In this document: positions 7,901 through 15,814 of the stretch, one piece after another
Numbering within the stretch: position 1 is the stretch's first letter
Layout of the letters: every line of letters starts with the position of its first letter
Assembly: GCF_042887685.1 (NCBI RefSeq)
Contig: NZ_JBHVOS010000027.1
Coordinates: forward strand, 1 to 64,000
Direction of reading: 5' to 3'
Length of the DNA stretch: 64,000 nucleotides
Source of the DNA: Oerskovia sp042887685
GTDB taxonomy: Bacteria; Actinomycetota; Actinomycetes; Actinomycetales; Cellulomonadaceae
Notes under the pieces: generated by a model
The model's input: the letters and a program-made list of their open reading frames with translations, nothing else
Told to the model about the DNA's origin: nothing
Database searches by the model: none
Program-made: the position numbers and the translations under genes

Positions 7901-10900
7901 CCGCCACGTCGACGCGCACGTCGGTGAAGGTGCCCAGCCCGGTCTCCGGGACGGAGGCCGTGGCGAGGAGCTCGCCGTCGGGAGCGTCACGGCGCAGCTC
8001 GACGGTGCCCGCCTGGGCGGCCGAGACGCGCAGCGACAGCGCGCTGATCTGGTGGAGGTTGAACGGGTCGTACGAGGACCAGGCCCCGTCCTTGCCCGTG
8101 ATGACGGACCCGCCACCCTCGACGTCCCGGCTGGGGAGCTGGGTCGTGCCCTGGGAAGCGGTCTGGAACTCGGCCTCACGCTTCTTGCCGAACACCAGCG
8201 TCGTGTCGGAGCCGGTCAGCGCGGGCACGTCGCCCTCGCCGCCGCCGTCCGTGTACCGGGCGTCGAGCACGTAGAAGACGTTCATGTCCTCACCGTGGCC
8301 ACCGCCCAGGCCGGTCTCGACCGACCCTGTCGTCCCGTGGAGGGGCTCGGACGGGTGCGCGTGGGCGTCATGCCCGAGCGCGGGCTGGATGATGACGTTC
8401 TCGTCGACGATCGAGGAGTCCTCGGCGTCGCTGACCTCGACGTCCCAGTCGATCCGGTCGCCGAAGTCGAAGAACGACCCGGTCGGCGGCAGGTTGAAGT
8501 CGACCTCGGGGCGCGTGTTGCCGACCGTGATCGGGACCGTGGCGGTACCGACCTTGCCCGACGGGTCGCTCACCGTGAGGCGGGCGTCGTAGACGCCGTT
8601 CACGGTGTAGGTGTGGGTCGGGGCCGCCTCGGTCGAGTCGGTCGTGCCGTCACCGTCGAAGTCCCACGCGAACGTGAGCGCCTCGTTCTCGGGGTCGGTG
8701 CTCGCGGCGCCGTCGAACGTGACGGTGAGCGGGGCCGTGCCCGAGTCCGGCGTCGCGGCCGGCTTGGCGACCGGGGAGCGCGAACCGGAGATGTAGTCGA
8801 TGCGGTGCAGACCCGAGTTCGGGTTGTCACGCCCGAAGCCGCCGCCCCAGTCGAGCACGTAGAGCGCGCCCTCGGGACCGAACGTCGAGTCGATCGGGGC
8901 GAGGAACTGCTCGTTCGACAGGAACGGGTTGACCTTCTCGACAGCGGCGCCCTGGGGCGTCGAGTCCTTGAGGTCGATCGAGTACATCTTGTTGCGCGCC
9001 CACTCGTAGAAGAAGGGCTTGCCGTCGTAGTACTCGGGGAACTTGGTGTCCGACACGAGGTCCGCGTCGTAGCTGTAGAACGGGCCACCCATGGGTGCGA
9101 GCCCACCACCGGCGTTGATGACGCCGGGGGCCGAGGTGCGCTGGTAGCCGTAGTACATGTCCGCGGGCTGGGCCGGCGGGAGCTGCGTCAGACCCGTGTT
9201 CTTGACCGAGTCGTTGACCGGGTTGGCGCAGTCGAAGTTCGCGCCGACCGTGACCGGGTTGGTGCGGTAGTCGACGTCACGGAAAGGCTCGTTCTTGCCC
9301 ATGCACAGGGGCCAGCCGAAGAAGCCGGGCTCCTGGATGAGGTTCCACTCGGCGATGCCCGCAGGGCCGCGGTTCGCGAGGTTGTCGGAGCCGTTGTCCG
9401 GCGAGTAGTCGGCCACGCCGAGGTTGCCCGAGGCGGGGTCGATCGTGAACCGGAAGGGGTTGCGGAAGCCCATCGCGTAGATCTCGGGCAGCGTCTTCTC
9501 GGTGCCCGGGGCGAACAGGTTGCCCTCGGGGATCGAGTACGTGCCGTCGGCCTCGGGGTGGATGCGCAGCACCTTGCCGCGCAGGTCGTTGGTGTTGGCC
9601 GACGTCGCGCGCGCGTCGTGCTGGGTGTTGGGACGCTCCGAGATCGGGGCGTACCCGCCCGAGGGCTCCGAGTGCGGGTTCACGTCGTCGCCCACGCCGA
9701 TGTACAGGTCACCGGTGCGGTCGTCGAAGATCAGGCTGCCGCCCGTGTGGCCCGGCTCGTCGGGCAGGCGCCCGGCCGGGACCTCGATGAGGACCTTCTC
9801 CGAGGCCGGGTCGATCACGGTGCCGCCGGGACCGCCGTCGGTCACGGTGAAGCGCGAGATCCGGTTGAAGAAGTTCGCGGGGTTGGTGTCGTCGGCCGAG
9901 GCCGGCGAGTAGTACTGGTACAGGTACCCGTTGGTCGCGAAGTCCTTGTCGAGCGCGATGCCCAGCAGGCCGTCCTCACCGCCCGAGTACACGGGGATGG
10001 TGATCGCGGTCGAGGTGTTCTGGGTGCGCGGGTCGTAGACGCGGATCTGTCCGCGCACGAGCTCGGTGAAGAACACGCGGCCGTCGGGCGCGACGTCCAT
10101 GCCGAACGGTGCGCTCGTGTTGGTGTCGAGCGCGACCTTCTCGAACTGGCCCCAGTCGGTGCCGCCGCAGTCGCCGGCCACCTGGCCCGACGCCCACTGG
10201 ACGCCGCCCACGATGTGCTGGACCAGGTCCGGCTCGCCCGTGAAGTGCGCCCCGAAGTGACCCATGCCGGTCATCCAGGCGCGGCCGCCGTCGTAGGGCT
10301 TGCACCAGGAGATCGGGTGGTCGGCGCCCATCTTGTTGCCGCCCGCGTCGTACGTCGACTCGTCCATCGTGGCGAGCACGTGCGCGCTGCCGCGGACGTT
10401 GGCCGAGTAGTTGTACCACTCGTCGGCGCGGTTCCAGCGCTGGTCGAGGTGCTTGGTCGAGGGGTGCACGCGGTCCTCGACGCGCACCGTGCCGGGCAGG
10501 CCGGGGCTGTTGCCGGTCGCGGCGTGACCGGGCATGAGCGCCCCGATCATGTCGTCCCACCAGTCGTAGTTCCCGCGCATGTCGGTCGCGTTGTGGATCG
10601 CGACGATGCCGCCGCCGGCCTGCTGGTAGCGCTCGAGCGCAGCCTTCTGGTCGGCGTTCCACGGGTCGCCCGACGTCTGGAACATCACCAGCGCGTCGTA
10701 CTGGGCGAGTCCCGCGTCGGTGAAGACCGAGGAGTCCTCGGTGTGGTCGGACGCGATGCCCACGTCGGCGAACGCGGCCTCGAGCACCGGGGTGCCCTGC
10801 GTGATCGCCTCGGTGTGCCGGAACTGGGTCGTCTTGGTGAAGATGAGGACCTTGCGGTCGTCACCGGGAGCGTGTGGTCCGTCGTGGGCGGCAGCCATGG

Positions 10901-10985
10901 TCGCGGGCGCGAGAGTGAACGCCAGAGCTCCGATGGTCAGCGCCGCGACGGCTCTTCCCCGCAGGGGAAGTCGCGCAGCCTTCAT
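4917..10985 (-). CDS. giant secreted ThuA / GSDH-propeller / PKD / concanavalin-like multidomain protein (copy 1)
   Basis: A 2022-residue predicted extracellular sugar-active protein. Order seen: signal peptide (1-33); ThuA-type domain (44-275, KVLIFTKTTQFRH... to GGVQWASG); glucose/sorbosone-dehydrogenase-like beta-propeller (279-735, motifs EDGLLGIALDKDF, AMGFRNPFR, EGALYVLDWGGGFG); PKD domain (737-823, FAWDFDGDGTTD...THTYT); a segment with GHDAHAHP (824-935); a CBM6-like sandwich (935-1062); an Ig-like domain (1064-1150); three concanavalin/DUF1349-like domains (about 1155-1336, 1355-1548, 1558-1757); Ig/OmpL47-like repeats (1762-1925); and a C-terminal domain with two Cys ending in AAASCG. 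Propellers of this type often bind PQQ; no c-type heme motif is present. The ATG at 10985 follows GGAGG by seven bases. Substrate and reaction are unknown; 3-keto-sugar chemistry is inference. It is the last large gene of sugar module A. Confidence 0.88.
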   Translation of the reverse strand: MKAARLPLRGRAVAALTIGALAFTLAPATMAAAHDGPHAPGDDRKVLIFTKTTQFRHTEAITQGTPVLEAAFADVGIASDHTEDSSVFTDAGLAQYDALVMFQTSGDPWNADQKAALERYQQAGGGIVAIHNATDMRGNYDWWDDMIGALMPGHAATGNSPGLPGTVRVEDRVHPSTKHLDQRWNRADEWYNYSANVRGSAHVLATMDESTYDAGGNKMGADHPISWCKPYDGGRAWMTGMGHFGAHFTGEPDLVQHIVGGVQWASGQVAGDCGGTDWGQFEKVALDTNTSAPFGMDVAPDGRVFFTELVRGQIRVYDPRTQNTSTAITIPVYSGGEDGLLGIALDKDFATNGYLYQYYSPASADDTNPANFFNRISRFTVTDGGPGGTVIDPASEKVLIEVPAGRLPDEPGHTGGSLIFDDRTGDLYIGVGDDVNPHSEPSGGYAPISERPNTQHDARATSANTNDLRGKVLRIHPEADGTYSIPEGNLFAPGTEKTLPEIYAMGFRNPFRFTIDPASGNLGVADYSPDNGSDNLANRGPAGIAEWNLIQEPGFFGWPLCMGKNEPFRDVDYRTNPVTVGANFDCANPVNDSVKNTGLTQLPPAQPADMYYGYQRTSAPGVINAGGGLAPMGGPFYSYDADLVSDTKFPEYYDGKPFFYEWARNKMYSIDLKDSTPQGAAVEKVNPFLSNEQFLAPIDSTFGPEGALYVLDWGGGFGRDNPNSGLHRIDYISGSRSPVAKPAATPDSGTAPLTVTFDGAASTDPENEALTFAWDFDGDGTTDSTEAAPTHTYTVNGVYDARLTVSDPSGKVGTATVPITVGNTRPEVDFNLPPTGSFFDFGDRIDWDVEVSDAEDSSIVDENVIIQPALGHDAHAHPSEPLHGTTGSVETGLGGGHGEDMNVFYVLDARYTDGGGEGDVPALTGSDTTLVFGKKREAEFQTASQGTTQLPSRDVEGGGSVITGKDGAWSSYDPFNLHQISALSLRVSAAQAGTVELRRDAPDGELLATASVPETGLGTFTDVRVDVADPGESFTLYVVFPGAGERRLNFIEAHGKGISATTRPEVVVTAPEAGVQLEQGAITVTADATDAENTVTQVEFFVNGQSIGTDTSAPYTTTWNATADNYYKLTAVATNDKGLTTKSRIVMAQVGDLFAGMKTFTNANGTFEQLSEGKYLVTSAGANMWQGTDEYSAIYKEAGADEKWSATVKVNSQGNSNGSAKAGLIVRNDVTQPGKSPGYAALGIRPNGGFEWLRGNAAGQLVTSSAASSTSYPAWVRIERDGNLYTASWSKDGENFTQIGDPVSLPGAASVQDVGLFVTAHSSATSAVEFQDFSFDDDPVDPTEPGTGTPPQCAAQKSDDFDAADINTGRWTVVRTAPGKSISVADGKAVLPVVQGDINEAVPGPISYLGQPAPAGAWEIQTKVEVPLARHWQHAGLLVHVSDDEYTKFAFTKNQNGNRFLEFQTETGGARTWHGQTNVAASFPSSVYLKLTSTGTAITAAYSADGQTWTAIAGSAPVKANATFGVIAAGDTGTADSVALVDWFKVTPDSEDDGTREPSDEFDGTALDGCRWNNVVRYDASKVEVAGGELRITTQPGDINNTNPVSPRNFVLQAAPEGDWVAETRFKAPLLHRWQYAGLMAYGDDDNYVKLDVVAKNQPGTPLNLGAELASEKNAASSGGNRQLEIADTTESGYWYLRMEKVGNTYQGWVSDGGVNWTSLGAPVTNDAALTSFGLVAIGPEQEVPVKVAFDWFHVTTGDEDTQAPVVAVAQDPAAGASGWNTGAVTVTATATDDVSQTPSIEVKVAGADWAPYTGGIALSTGGEHSLAFRASDEAGNVSQEVVHVVKIDATAPTATAELSERTVTLAGADTGSGLARVEYRLADTPAGEWLAYTEPFVVGDGAVEVSYRAVDVAGNVSEPLTLSVPPVEGGVTAEVVAKTQCTAGKVLVNVRVVNTDDAPATIKVSTPFGTKTFTGVAPGKSASQSFASRATSVEAGSATVVATIGDRTSTYTVDYAAASCG

Positions 10986-11121
10986 GTGTCTTGCCTCCAG
11001 GGCAGTCGGCACGTGGCGAGAGTCCGTGCCCCGCTCGTCGGTGAACGGGGCCGCACGTGCTGTGAAGAGTTACGTCGTCCCACGGCGTGCCGGCGCCGTC
11101 GGTCCTGCACCTACCGAACGG

Positions 11122-11985
11122 TCAGCCGCGCATCAGTCCTCTCAGGAAGTCCAGGCCATCGACAGCGATGGCGTCCTGGGTGGGGGCGAGCGGTCGCCAG
11201 ATCGAGGCGGCCGTCGCGATGGTCGCGTTGTCGGCGGTGAACGACTCGATGCACAACGAGCCGTCGTAGCCGCTCGCGTCGAGCGCGCCGAGGAACGCGG
11301 TCCAGTCGAGGTGGTCGGTACCCGGCGCGCCGCGGTCGTTGCCGCAGACCTGCACGTGCGCGATGCGGTCCCCGGCGCGCGTCACTGCGGCCGCCAGGTC
11401 CGTCTCCTCGATGTTCATGTGGTAGACGTCGAGCATGAGCCCGATCCCCTCCGACGGGAGGGGGGCGACGACGGCGAGGCCCTGGTCGACCGTGTTGACC
11501 AGGCTCGTCTCGTAGCGGTTGAGCGGTTCGAGGCCGATCCGCACGCCCGCGGTCATCGCGTGCTCGACGACGGGCGCCAGGTGGTCGACGAGCTCGGCGT
11601 TCGCGGCCTCACGCTGCCCGGTGGTCATCCGCCAGGTGCGCCCCACGGACGCGTACGCGGGGCCACCGATGACCCGGGAACCGACCGCGTGCGCCATGTC
11701 GACGACCTGGCGCAGGTAGTCCTGGGTCCGGCGGATCGTGCCGGCGTCGGCCGCGACGAGCTCGCGGCCCTGGCCCATGACGAGCGAGACCGAGGCGCCG
11801 AGGCCGTGGTCCGCGAGGACGTCCGCGGCGAGCTGGGGGTTCCAGTCGGTCACGTCCTCGACGGGCAGCTCGAGGACGTCGAAGCCCCACCCGGCGACGC
11901 GCGGGGCGATCTCGCGCAGGGAGACGTCGGTCAGGGGCGAGGTCCACACCCAGGTGTTGACCCCCAGGGGGCGCGTGCGAGCCAC
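11122..11985 (-). CDS. sugar phosphate isomerase/epimerase-family TIM-barrel protein
   Basis: A 287-residue AP-endonuclease-2/xylose-isomerase-like TIM barrel, cytoplasmic. The metal-site pattern of the tagatose/psicose 3-epimerase-like group is visible: Glu in IGLEPLNRYE, Asp and His in LMLDVYHMNIEE, His in IAHVQVCGNDRG and Glu in SLCIESF. Such proteins epimerise or isomerise ketoses, and some act on 3-keto-glycosides; the substrate cannot be assigned. It lies between the substrate-binding protein gene and the giant secreted protein gene of module A, after three hairpins, so its mRNA level is probably lower than that of the binding protein. The opening ARTRPLGVNTWVWTSPLTD is typical of the first barrel strand, supporting the ATG at 11985. 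Confidence 0.88.
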   Translation of the reverse strand: MARTRPLGVNTWVWTSPLTDVSLREIAPRVAGWGFDVLELPVEDVTDWNPQLAADVLADHGLGASVSLVMGQGRELVAADAGTIRRTQDYLRQVVDMAHAVGSRVIGGPAYASVGRTWRMTTGQREAANAELVDHLAPVVEHAMTAGVRIGLEPLNRYETSLVNTVDQGLAVVAPLPSEGIGLMLDVYHMNIEETDLAAAVTRAGDRIAHVQVCGNDRGAPGTDHLDWTAFLGALDASGYDGSLCIESFTADNATIATAASIWRPLAPTQDAIAVDGLDFLRGLMRG

Positions 11986-12021
11986 GGTGCTCTCTTTCGT
12001 CGGTGGGTGCGCTGCCCGGGC

Positions 12022-12072
12022 GCCCGACGCCGGAGCTCACCTTCGTGCGGAAGGTGCGCTCCGTCGTCGGGC
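12022..12072 (-). terminator. long imperfect hairpin ahead of the TIM-barrel gene
   Basis: A 22-position stem with two mismatches (12022-12043 with 12051-12072) and a 7-base loop. It is the third of three consecutive hairpins between the binding-protein gene and the next gene. It may be a terminator, attenuator or mRNA-stabilising structure. Confidence 0.5.
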
Positions 12073-12100
12073 ACCCGGGTGGGTGCGGTGCGTACCGGCT

Positions 12101-12139
12101 CCCGGCCGGTCCCCCGAGGAGAGCGAGGGACCGGCCGGG
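12101..12139 (-). terminator. second hairpin after the substrate-binding protein gene
   Basis: Perfect 13-bp inverted repeat CCCGGCCGGTCCC (12101-12113) and GGGACCGGCCGGG (12127-12139), with a 13-base loop. Confidence 0.6.
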
Positions 12140-12143
12140 CGGT

Positions 12144-12181
12144 ACCGGTCACGGGCCGGGCTGGCCCGGCCCGTGACCGGT
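12144..12181 (-). terminator. first hairpin after the substrate-binding protein gene
   Basis: Perfect 18-bp inverted repeat ACCGGTCACGGGCCGGGC (12144-12161) with its complement at 12164-12181 and a 2-base gap (the effective loop is larger). It lies 46 bases past the stop codon. In sugar operons such a structure often protects or terminates the binding-protein message. Confidence 0.7.
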
Positions 12182-12227
12182 GTCGGTGACCGGCGGCGGC
12201 TGGTGCCGCCGGGTCGTCAGGCGAGGG

Positions 12228-13448
12228 TCAGCGGTCCGTCCAGGCCTCGGGGAAGCCCGGCAGGTCCTCGCCGCCGAACTTGGCGTAGTGCAGCGAGGGC
12301 ATGTCCTTGTTGGCGTCGAGGTAGGCGTCCAGGTCCTCGCCCGTGATGGGCGACTGCGGCAGGACCCACTCGGCCGGGACCTGCTCGCCGTTCCAGATCT
12401 TCTGGGCCGCGAGGATCGGGGTGCGCCACTGGAAGTTCGAGTACACGGCGCCCAGGGCGGTCATGTCCGTCTCCTTCCACTTGCGCATGAAGCTGAGCTC
12501 GTCCTCGCCCATGAAGACCGGGTAGGGCTTGCCGGCGTCCTCGAACGCCTCGACCGCCGCGACCGCGCCGTCGCCCGCGTCCATCCAGATGCCGTCCACG
12601 TCACCGCGCTGCAGGTACTGCGTCACGATGTCCTTGATCTTCGCGCCGTCACCACCGGTGAACTCCTGGCCCACGACCTCGATCTCGCTCTCGGAGAAGA
12701 TCTTGTCGGCCGCGGCCCAGCGGTTCTCGAGCACGTCGACGCCGGGCAGGATGCGCAGCGCGAGGACCTTCGAGCCGGGCTCGAGGTTCTCGACGAGGAA
12801 CTCCGCACCGTCGGCGCCGTAGGCGTAGCCGCCGATCGGGTGGATGTAGGTCACCATGCAGTCGGAGTTGACGCCGCGGTCGAACACGATGACGGGCTTG
12901 CCCGACGCGCACGCCGCCTCGACCGCAGGGGTCAAGGTCGCCGTGGTCGAGGGCGAGATGATGATCGCGTCGCAGTCACCGGCCTCCACGAACGCCTGGA
13001 TGTCCGAGATCTGCTTGTTGTCGTCGTCCGCGGCGTCCGAGACGCGGAACTCCGAGATGTCGCCCGAGGCCTTGAGGACCTCGACCTGCTGCTGCATCGT
13101 GATGAAGCCCGTCACACGCCACGGGTTGGACACCGAGGCGTTGGAGAAGCAGAGCTTCTTGCCGCCCTCCTTCTTGTACTGCGCGGTGTCCACGTACTCG
13201 GGGTCGATCGCCTGCAGCCACGGCTGCTCACCCGGCCCCTCGGGCACCGCGGTGCGCTGCGCGAGCTGGCGGTCGTAGTCGGCCTGCACGAACCACTGGC
13301 TGTTCGCACCGGACTCGTTCGACTCCTCGGCCGCCTCGGAGGCGGTCTCGCCCCCGGCGGGGGCGTCGGGCACGTCGGTGCTGCACGCAGCGGTGAACAG
13401 CAGTGCCGCGGTCGCGGCCCCTGCCATGAGAACTCGAGAGCGTCGCAT
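12228..13448 (-). CDS. sugar ABC transporter substrate-binding lipoprotein (module A)
   Basis: A 406-residue periplasmic-binding-protein type 1 (RbsB/MglB-like) lipoprotein. The N terminus MRRSRVLMAGAATAALLFTAAC ends in a lipobox (FTAAC, Cys22), so it should be anchored to the outer face of the membrane. After a Glu/Ala linker the binding fold starts at KKLCFSNASVSNPWR, with DIQAFVEAGDCDAIIISPSTT and PVIVFDRGVNS matching the sugar-binding lobes. Longer than usual (about 330) because of an N-terminal insertion. AGGAGAAGG precedes the ATG. It is the last component gene of the module A importer, 105 bases after the permease, and is followed by three hairpins. Confidence 0.9.
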   Translation of the reverse strand: MRRSRVLMAGAATAALLFTAACSTDVPDAPAGGETASEAAEESNESGANSQWFVQADYDRQLAQRTAVPEGPGEQPWLQAIDPEYVDTAQYKKEGGKKLCFSNASVSNPWRVTGFITMQQQVEVLKASGDISEFRVSDAADDDNKQISDIQAFVEAGDCDAIIISPSTTATLTPAVEAACASGKPVIVFDRGVNSDCMVTYIHPIGGYAYGADGAEFLVENLEPGSKVLALRILPGVDVLENRWAAADKIFSESEIEVVGQEFTGGDGAKIKDIVTQYLQRGDVDGIWMDAGDGAVAAVEAFEDAGKPYPVFMGEDELSFMRKWKETDMTALGAVYSNFQWRTPILAAQKIWNGEQVPAEWVLPQSPITGEDLDAYLDANKDMPSLHYAKFGGEDLPGFPEAWTDR

Positions 13449-13553
13449 GTTCCTTCTCCTGTGATCGGAAGACTTCGTTGTCCTGCCGACGCAACGGTTG
13501 CGGCGGCCTGTCGGGGACGGATCTGTGTGGCGTTCCGGGTGGTGACCGGAGGA

Positions 13554-14651
13554 CTAGGGCGCTGCTGGCTGGGGCTCCTTGGGGACGGTGGGCTCGGGAA
13601 CCCCTGCCGGGGTGGTCGGTGCAGCCTTGGACCGGCGCGGCATCGCGGCGTAGGCCACCGCGGCGATGATGATCACGCCCTGGACCGCGGGCCGGATCGT
13701 GGACGGCAGGCTGAGCTGGTTGAACAGGGTGAACAGGGCCTCGAGGGTCAGTGCGCCGGCCATGGCCGCGACCACCGACCCCCGGCCACCGCCCAGGACG
13801 ACGCCGCCCAGGACGACCGCCGTGATCGCCATGAACTCCAGGCCCTCGCCCACCTGGGCCGTCACGCCGGCGTAGCCGCCGATGAGGATGCCCGCGACCG
13901 TGGCCATGAAGCCGGAGAACAGGAAGGCCCGCGTGCGCACCCACCAGACCGAGGCTCCCGAGAACGCCGCGGCCACGTCGTTGTCGCCGGTCGCGACGAG
14001 CGTGCGGCCGAACGGACGCCGCATGATCACGACCGCGATCACGCCGAGCACGACCGTGATGAGCACCGCGTACGGGAGCTGGAACTGCCCCGGGGTGTCC
14101 GGCAGACCACCGCGGCCCCACTGACGGAAGCCGTCCGTGAGCGAGCCCGTGGGCGCCCCGCCGGTCCAGAGGCGGATCGCGCCGTAGAGCACGAGCATCA
14201 TGCCGAGCGTCGTGATGAACGACGGGACCTTCAGGAGCGTGACGATCAGGCCGTTGACGAGCCCGACCGCCAGGCCGAAGAGGACCATGAGGCCGATCAC
14301 GGGCCAGGTCATGGAGTCCTCGCCGTCGATGAGCTTGGCCGCGATGACGACCTGCGCCCCCACGAGCGAGCCGACCGAGAGGTCGAACTCCCCCGACACG
14401 ATGACGAAGTACTGACCGATCGCGAGGACGATCAGCGGCGCCGCCTTCTTGAGGAAGGCCATGAGCGACATGGGCTCGCCGAACGAGGGGTTCATCACGA
14501 GGATCGCGACGAACACCACGATCAGCAGGGCGTAGACCGTCCAGGTGCTGCCCGACGTGACGCGCTGGACCCAGCGGGAGAACCCGTTCCGGGTGGCGGC
14601 CTGCGTCCCGCCCGGGGTGCTCGGGCTGGTCGCTGGAGAGCTTGCGCTCAT
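13554..14651 (-). CDS. sugar ABC transporter permease (RbsC/MglC type), second of two
   Basis: A 365-residue inner-membrane permease with about eight to ten hydrophobic helices. It carries the family motifs GEFDLSVGSLVGAQVV (after the third helix), VPSFITTLGMML and the coupling-region AVVLGGVVLGGGRGSVVAAMAGAL. A short Pro/Ala-rich tail ends the protein. The ATG at 14651 overlaps the stop of the upstream permease gene (ATGA), so the two permeases are translationally coupled and probably form a heterodimer with the double-domain ATPase. Having two different permease genes is a point of difference from module B, which has one. Confidence 0.92.
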   Translation of the reverse strand: MSASSPATSPSTPGGTQAATRNGFSRWVQRVTSGSTWTVYALLIVVFVAILVMNPSFGEPMSLMAFLKKAAPLIVLAIGQYFVIVSGEFDLSVGSLVGAQVVIAAKLIDGEDSMTWPVIGLMVLFGLAVGLVNGLIVTLLKVPSFITTLGMMLVLYGAIRLWTGGAPTGSLTDGFRQWGRGGLPDTPGQFQLPYAVLITVVLGVIAVVIMRRPFGRTLVATGDNDVAAAFSGASVWWVRTRAFLFSGFMATVAGILIGGYAGVTAQVGEGLEFMAITAVVLGGVVLGGGRGSVVAAMAGALTLEALFTLFNQLSLPSTIRPAVQGVIIIAAVAYAAMPRRSKAAPTTPAGVPEPTVPKEPQPAAP

Positions 14652-15814
14652 CGGTCGGCCTCCTTGCCGGTCGTGGCGGTCGGGTTCTCGGGGCCTGCGG
14701 CGGTCCCCGGCCCTGCTGGGCTCGTGCGGTCCTGCGGGCTCGTGCCGTCCGGGCCGCCGCGGGGGCCGGGTCGGACCGACTGGGCCAGGGCCCGGAACCT
14801 CGCCCTGCTGCTCGCGGGGTCGATCTGACGGCGGGCGTACATGGCGACGGCCGCGATGATGATCGCGCCGCGCAGGACGTCCTTGAAGAACGGGCTGACG
14901 TCGAGCACGTTGAACACCGTGTCGAGCGAGGCGAGGATCAGCACGCCGGCGATCGTGCCGAGGATCGAGCCCCGGCCGCCCATGAGCAGGGTCCCGCCGA
15001 GCACCACGGCCGCGATCGAGTTGAGGTCGTAGCCGTACGTGTAGACCAGGGCGTTGCCCGTGCCGAACCGGGCCGCGATGAGGAGTCCGGCGACACCCGC
15101 GCACAGCGAGCACAGGACGTGGGCCAGGATGATCGACCGGTCCGTGCGGATCCCCGAGAGACGCGCGACGTCGATGTTCCCGCCGACCGCGAACATGTGG
15201 TACCCCGGACGGGTGCGGGTCAGGAGCACGACGCCGAGCACCATGACCACCGCGAGCACGATGACCGAGACCGGCACCGGACCGATGCGCGTGTACCCGA
15301 AGCCCTGGAAGGCCTTGGGGACCTCGCCCGACGGGCCCTTGTACTGGGTGTCGAGGTAGCCCTTGATGATGAGGCCGACGCCGAGCGTCGCGATGAACGA
15401 GTTCACGCGGAGCTTCGAGATGACGAGGCCGTTGACCAGACCGACGCCCGCGGCGACCGCGAGCGCCGCGACCACGCCGAGCCAGATGCGCGACGGGTCA
15501 CCGGCCATGGTCGTGGCGGCGACGAGCGAGGACCAGGCCACGACGTACCCGACCGACAGGTCGAGCGACTTGCACAGGATGACGAACGTCTGGCCGATCG
15601 CGACGAAGCCCAGCAGGCTCGTCTGGGACAGCAGGTAGAACAGGTTCCCCTGGCTGAAGAAGCTGCCGCCCTGCGCGGCGACGAGCCCGGCCGAGACGAC
15701 CAGGATGCCGACGAGCGCGAGGTAGACGATCCCCGTCGAGCCGAGCCGGCGCCGTCGGGGGCTGGACGTCGCGCTCCCCGCCCGGGGCGAAGCGGTGCTC
15801 ACCGCGGTGCTCAT
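14648..15814 (-). CDS. sugar ABC transporter permease (RbsC/MglC type), first of two
   Basis: A 388-residue inner-membrane permease. Motifs: KSLDLSVGYVVAWSSL, VNSFIATLGVGLIIKG and AAVVLGGTLLMGGRGSILGTIAG, all typical of the BPD_transp_2 family for ribose, galactose or xylose-like sugars. A Gly/Pro-rich cytoplasmic tail of about 45 residues closes the protein. The ATG at 15814 overlaps the TGA of the ATPase gene (ATGA) and is preceded by GGAGGAGA. It is paralogous to the next permease but clearly different in sequence. Confidence 0.92.
   Translation of the reverse strand: MSTAVSTASPRAGSATSSPRRRRLGSTGIVYLALVGILVVSAGLVAAQGGSFFSQGNLFYLLSQTSLLGFVAIGQTFVILCKSLDLSVGYVVAWSSLVAATTMAGDPSRIWLGVVAALAVAAGVGLVNGLVISKLRVNSFIATLGVGLIIKGYLDTQYKGPSGEVPKAFQGFGYTRIGPVPVSVIVLAVVMVLGVVLLTRTRPGYHMFAVGGNIDVARLSGIRTDRSIILAHVLCSLCAGVAGLLIAARFGTGNALVYTYGYDLNSIAAVVLGGTLLMGGRGSILGTIAGVLILASLDTVFNVLDVSPFFKDVLRGAIIIAAVAMYARRQIDPASSRARFRALAQSVRPGPRGGPDGTSPQDRTSPAGPGTAAGPENPTATTGKEADR

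Noticed and set aside
5454..11240. A plus-strand open frame of 1928 codons opposite the first giant secreted gene.
   Set aside because: Arg/Asp/Val-rich composition without any domain is typical of antisense frames in GC-rich genes.
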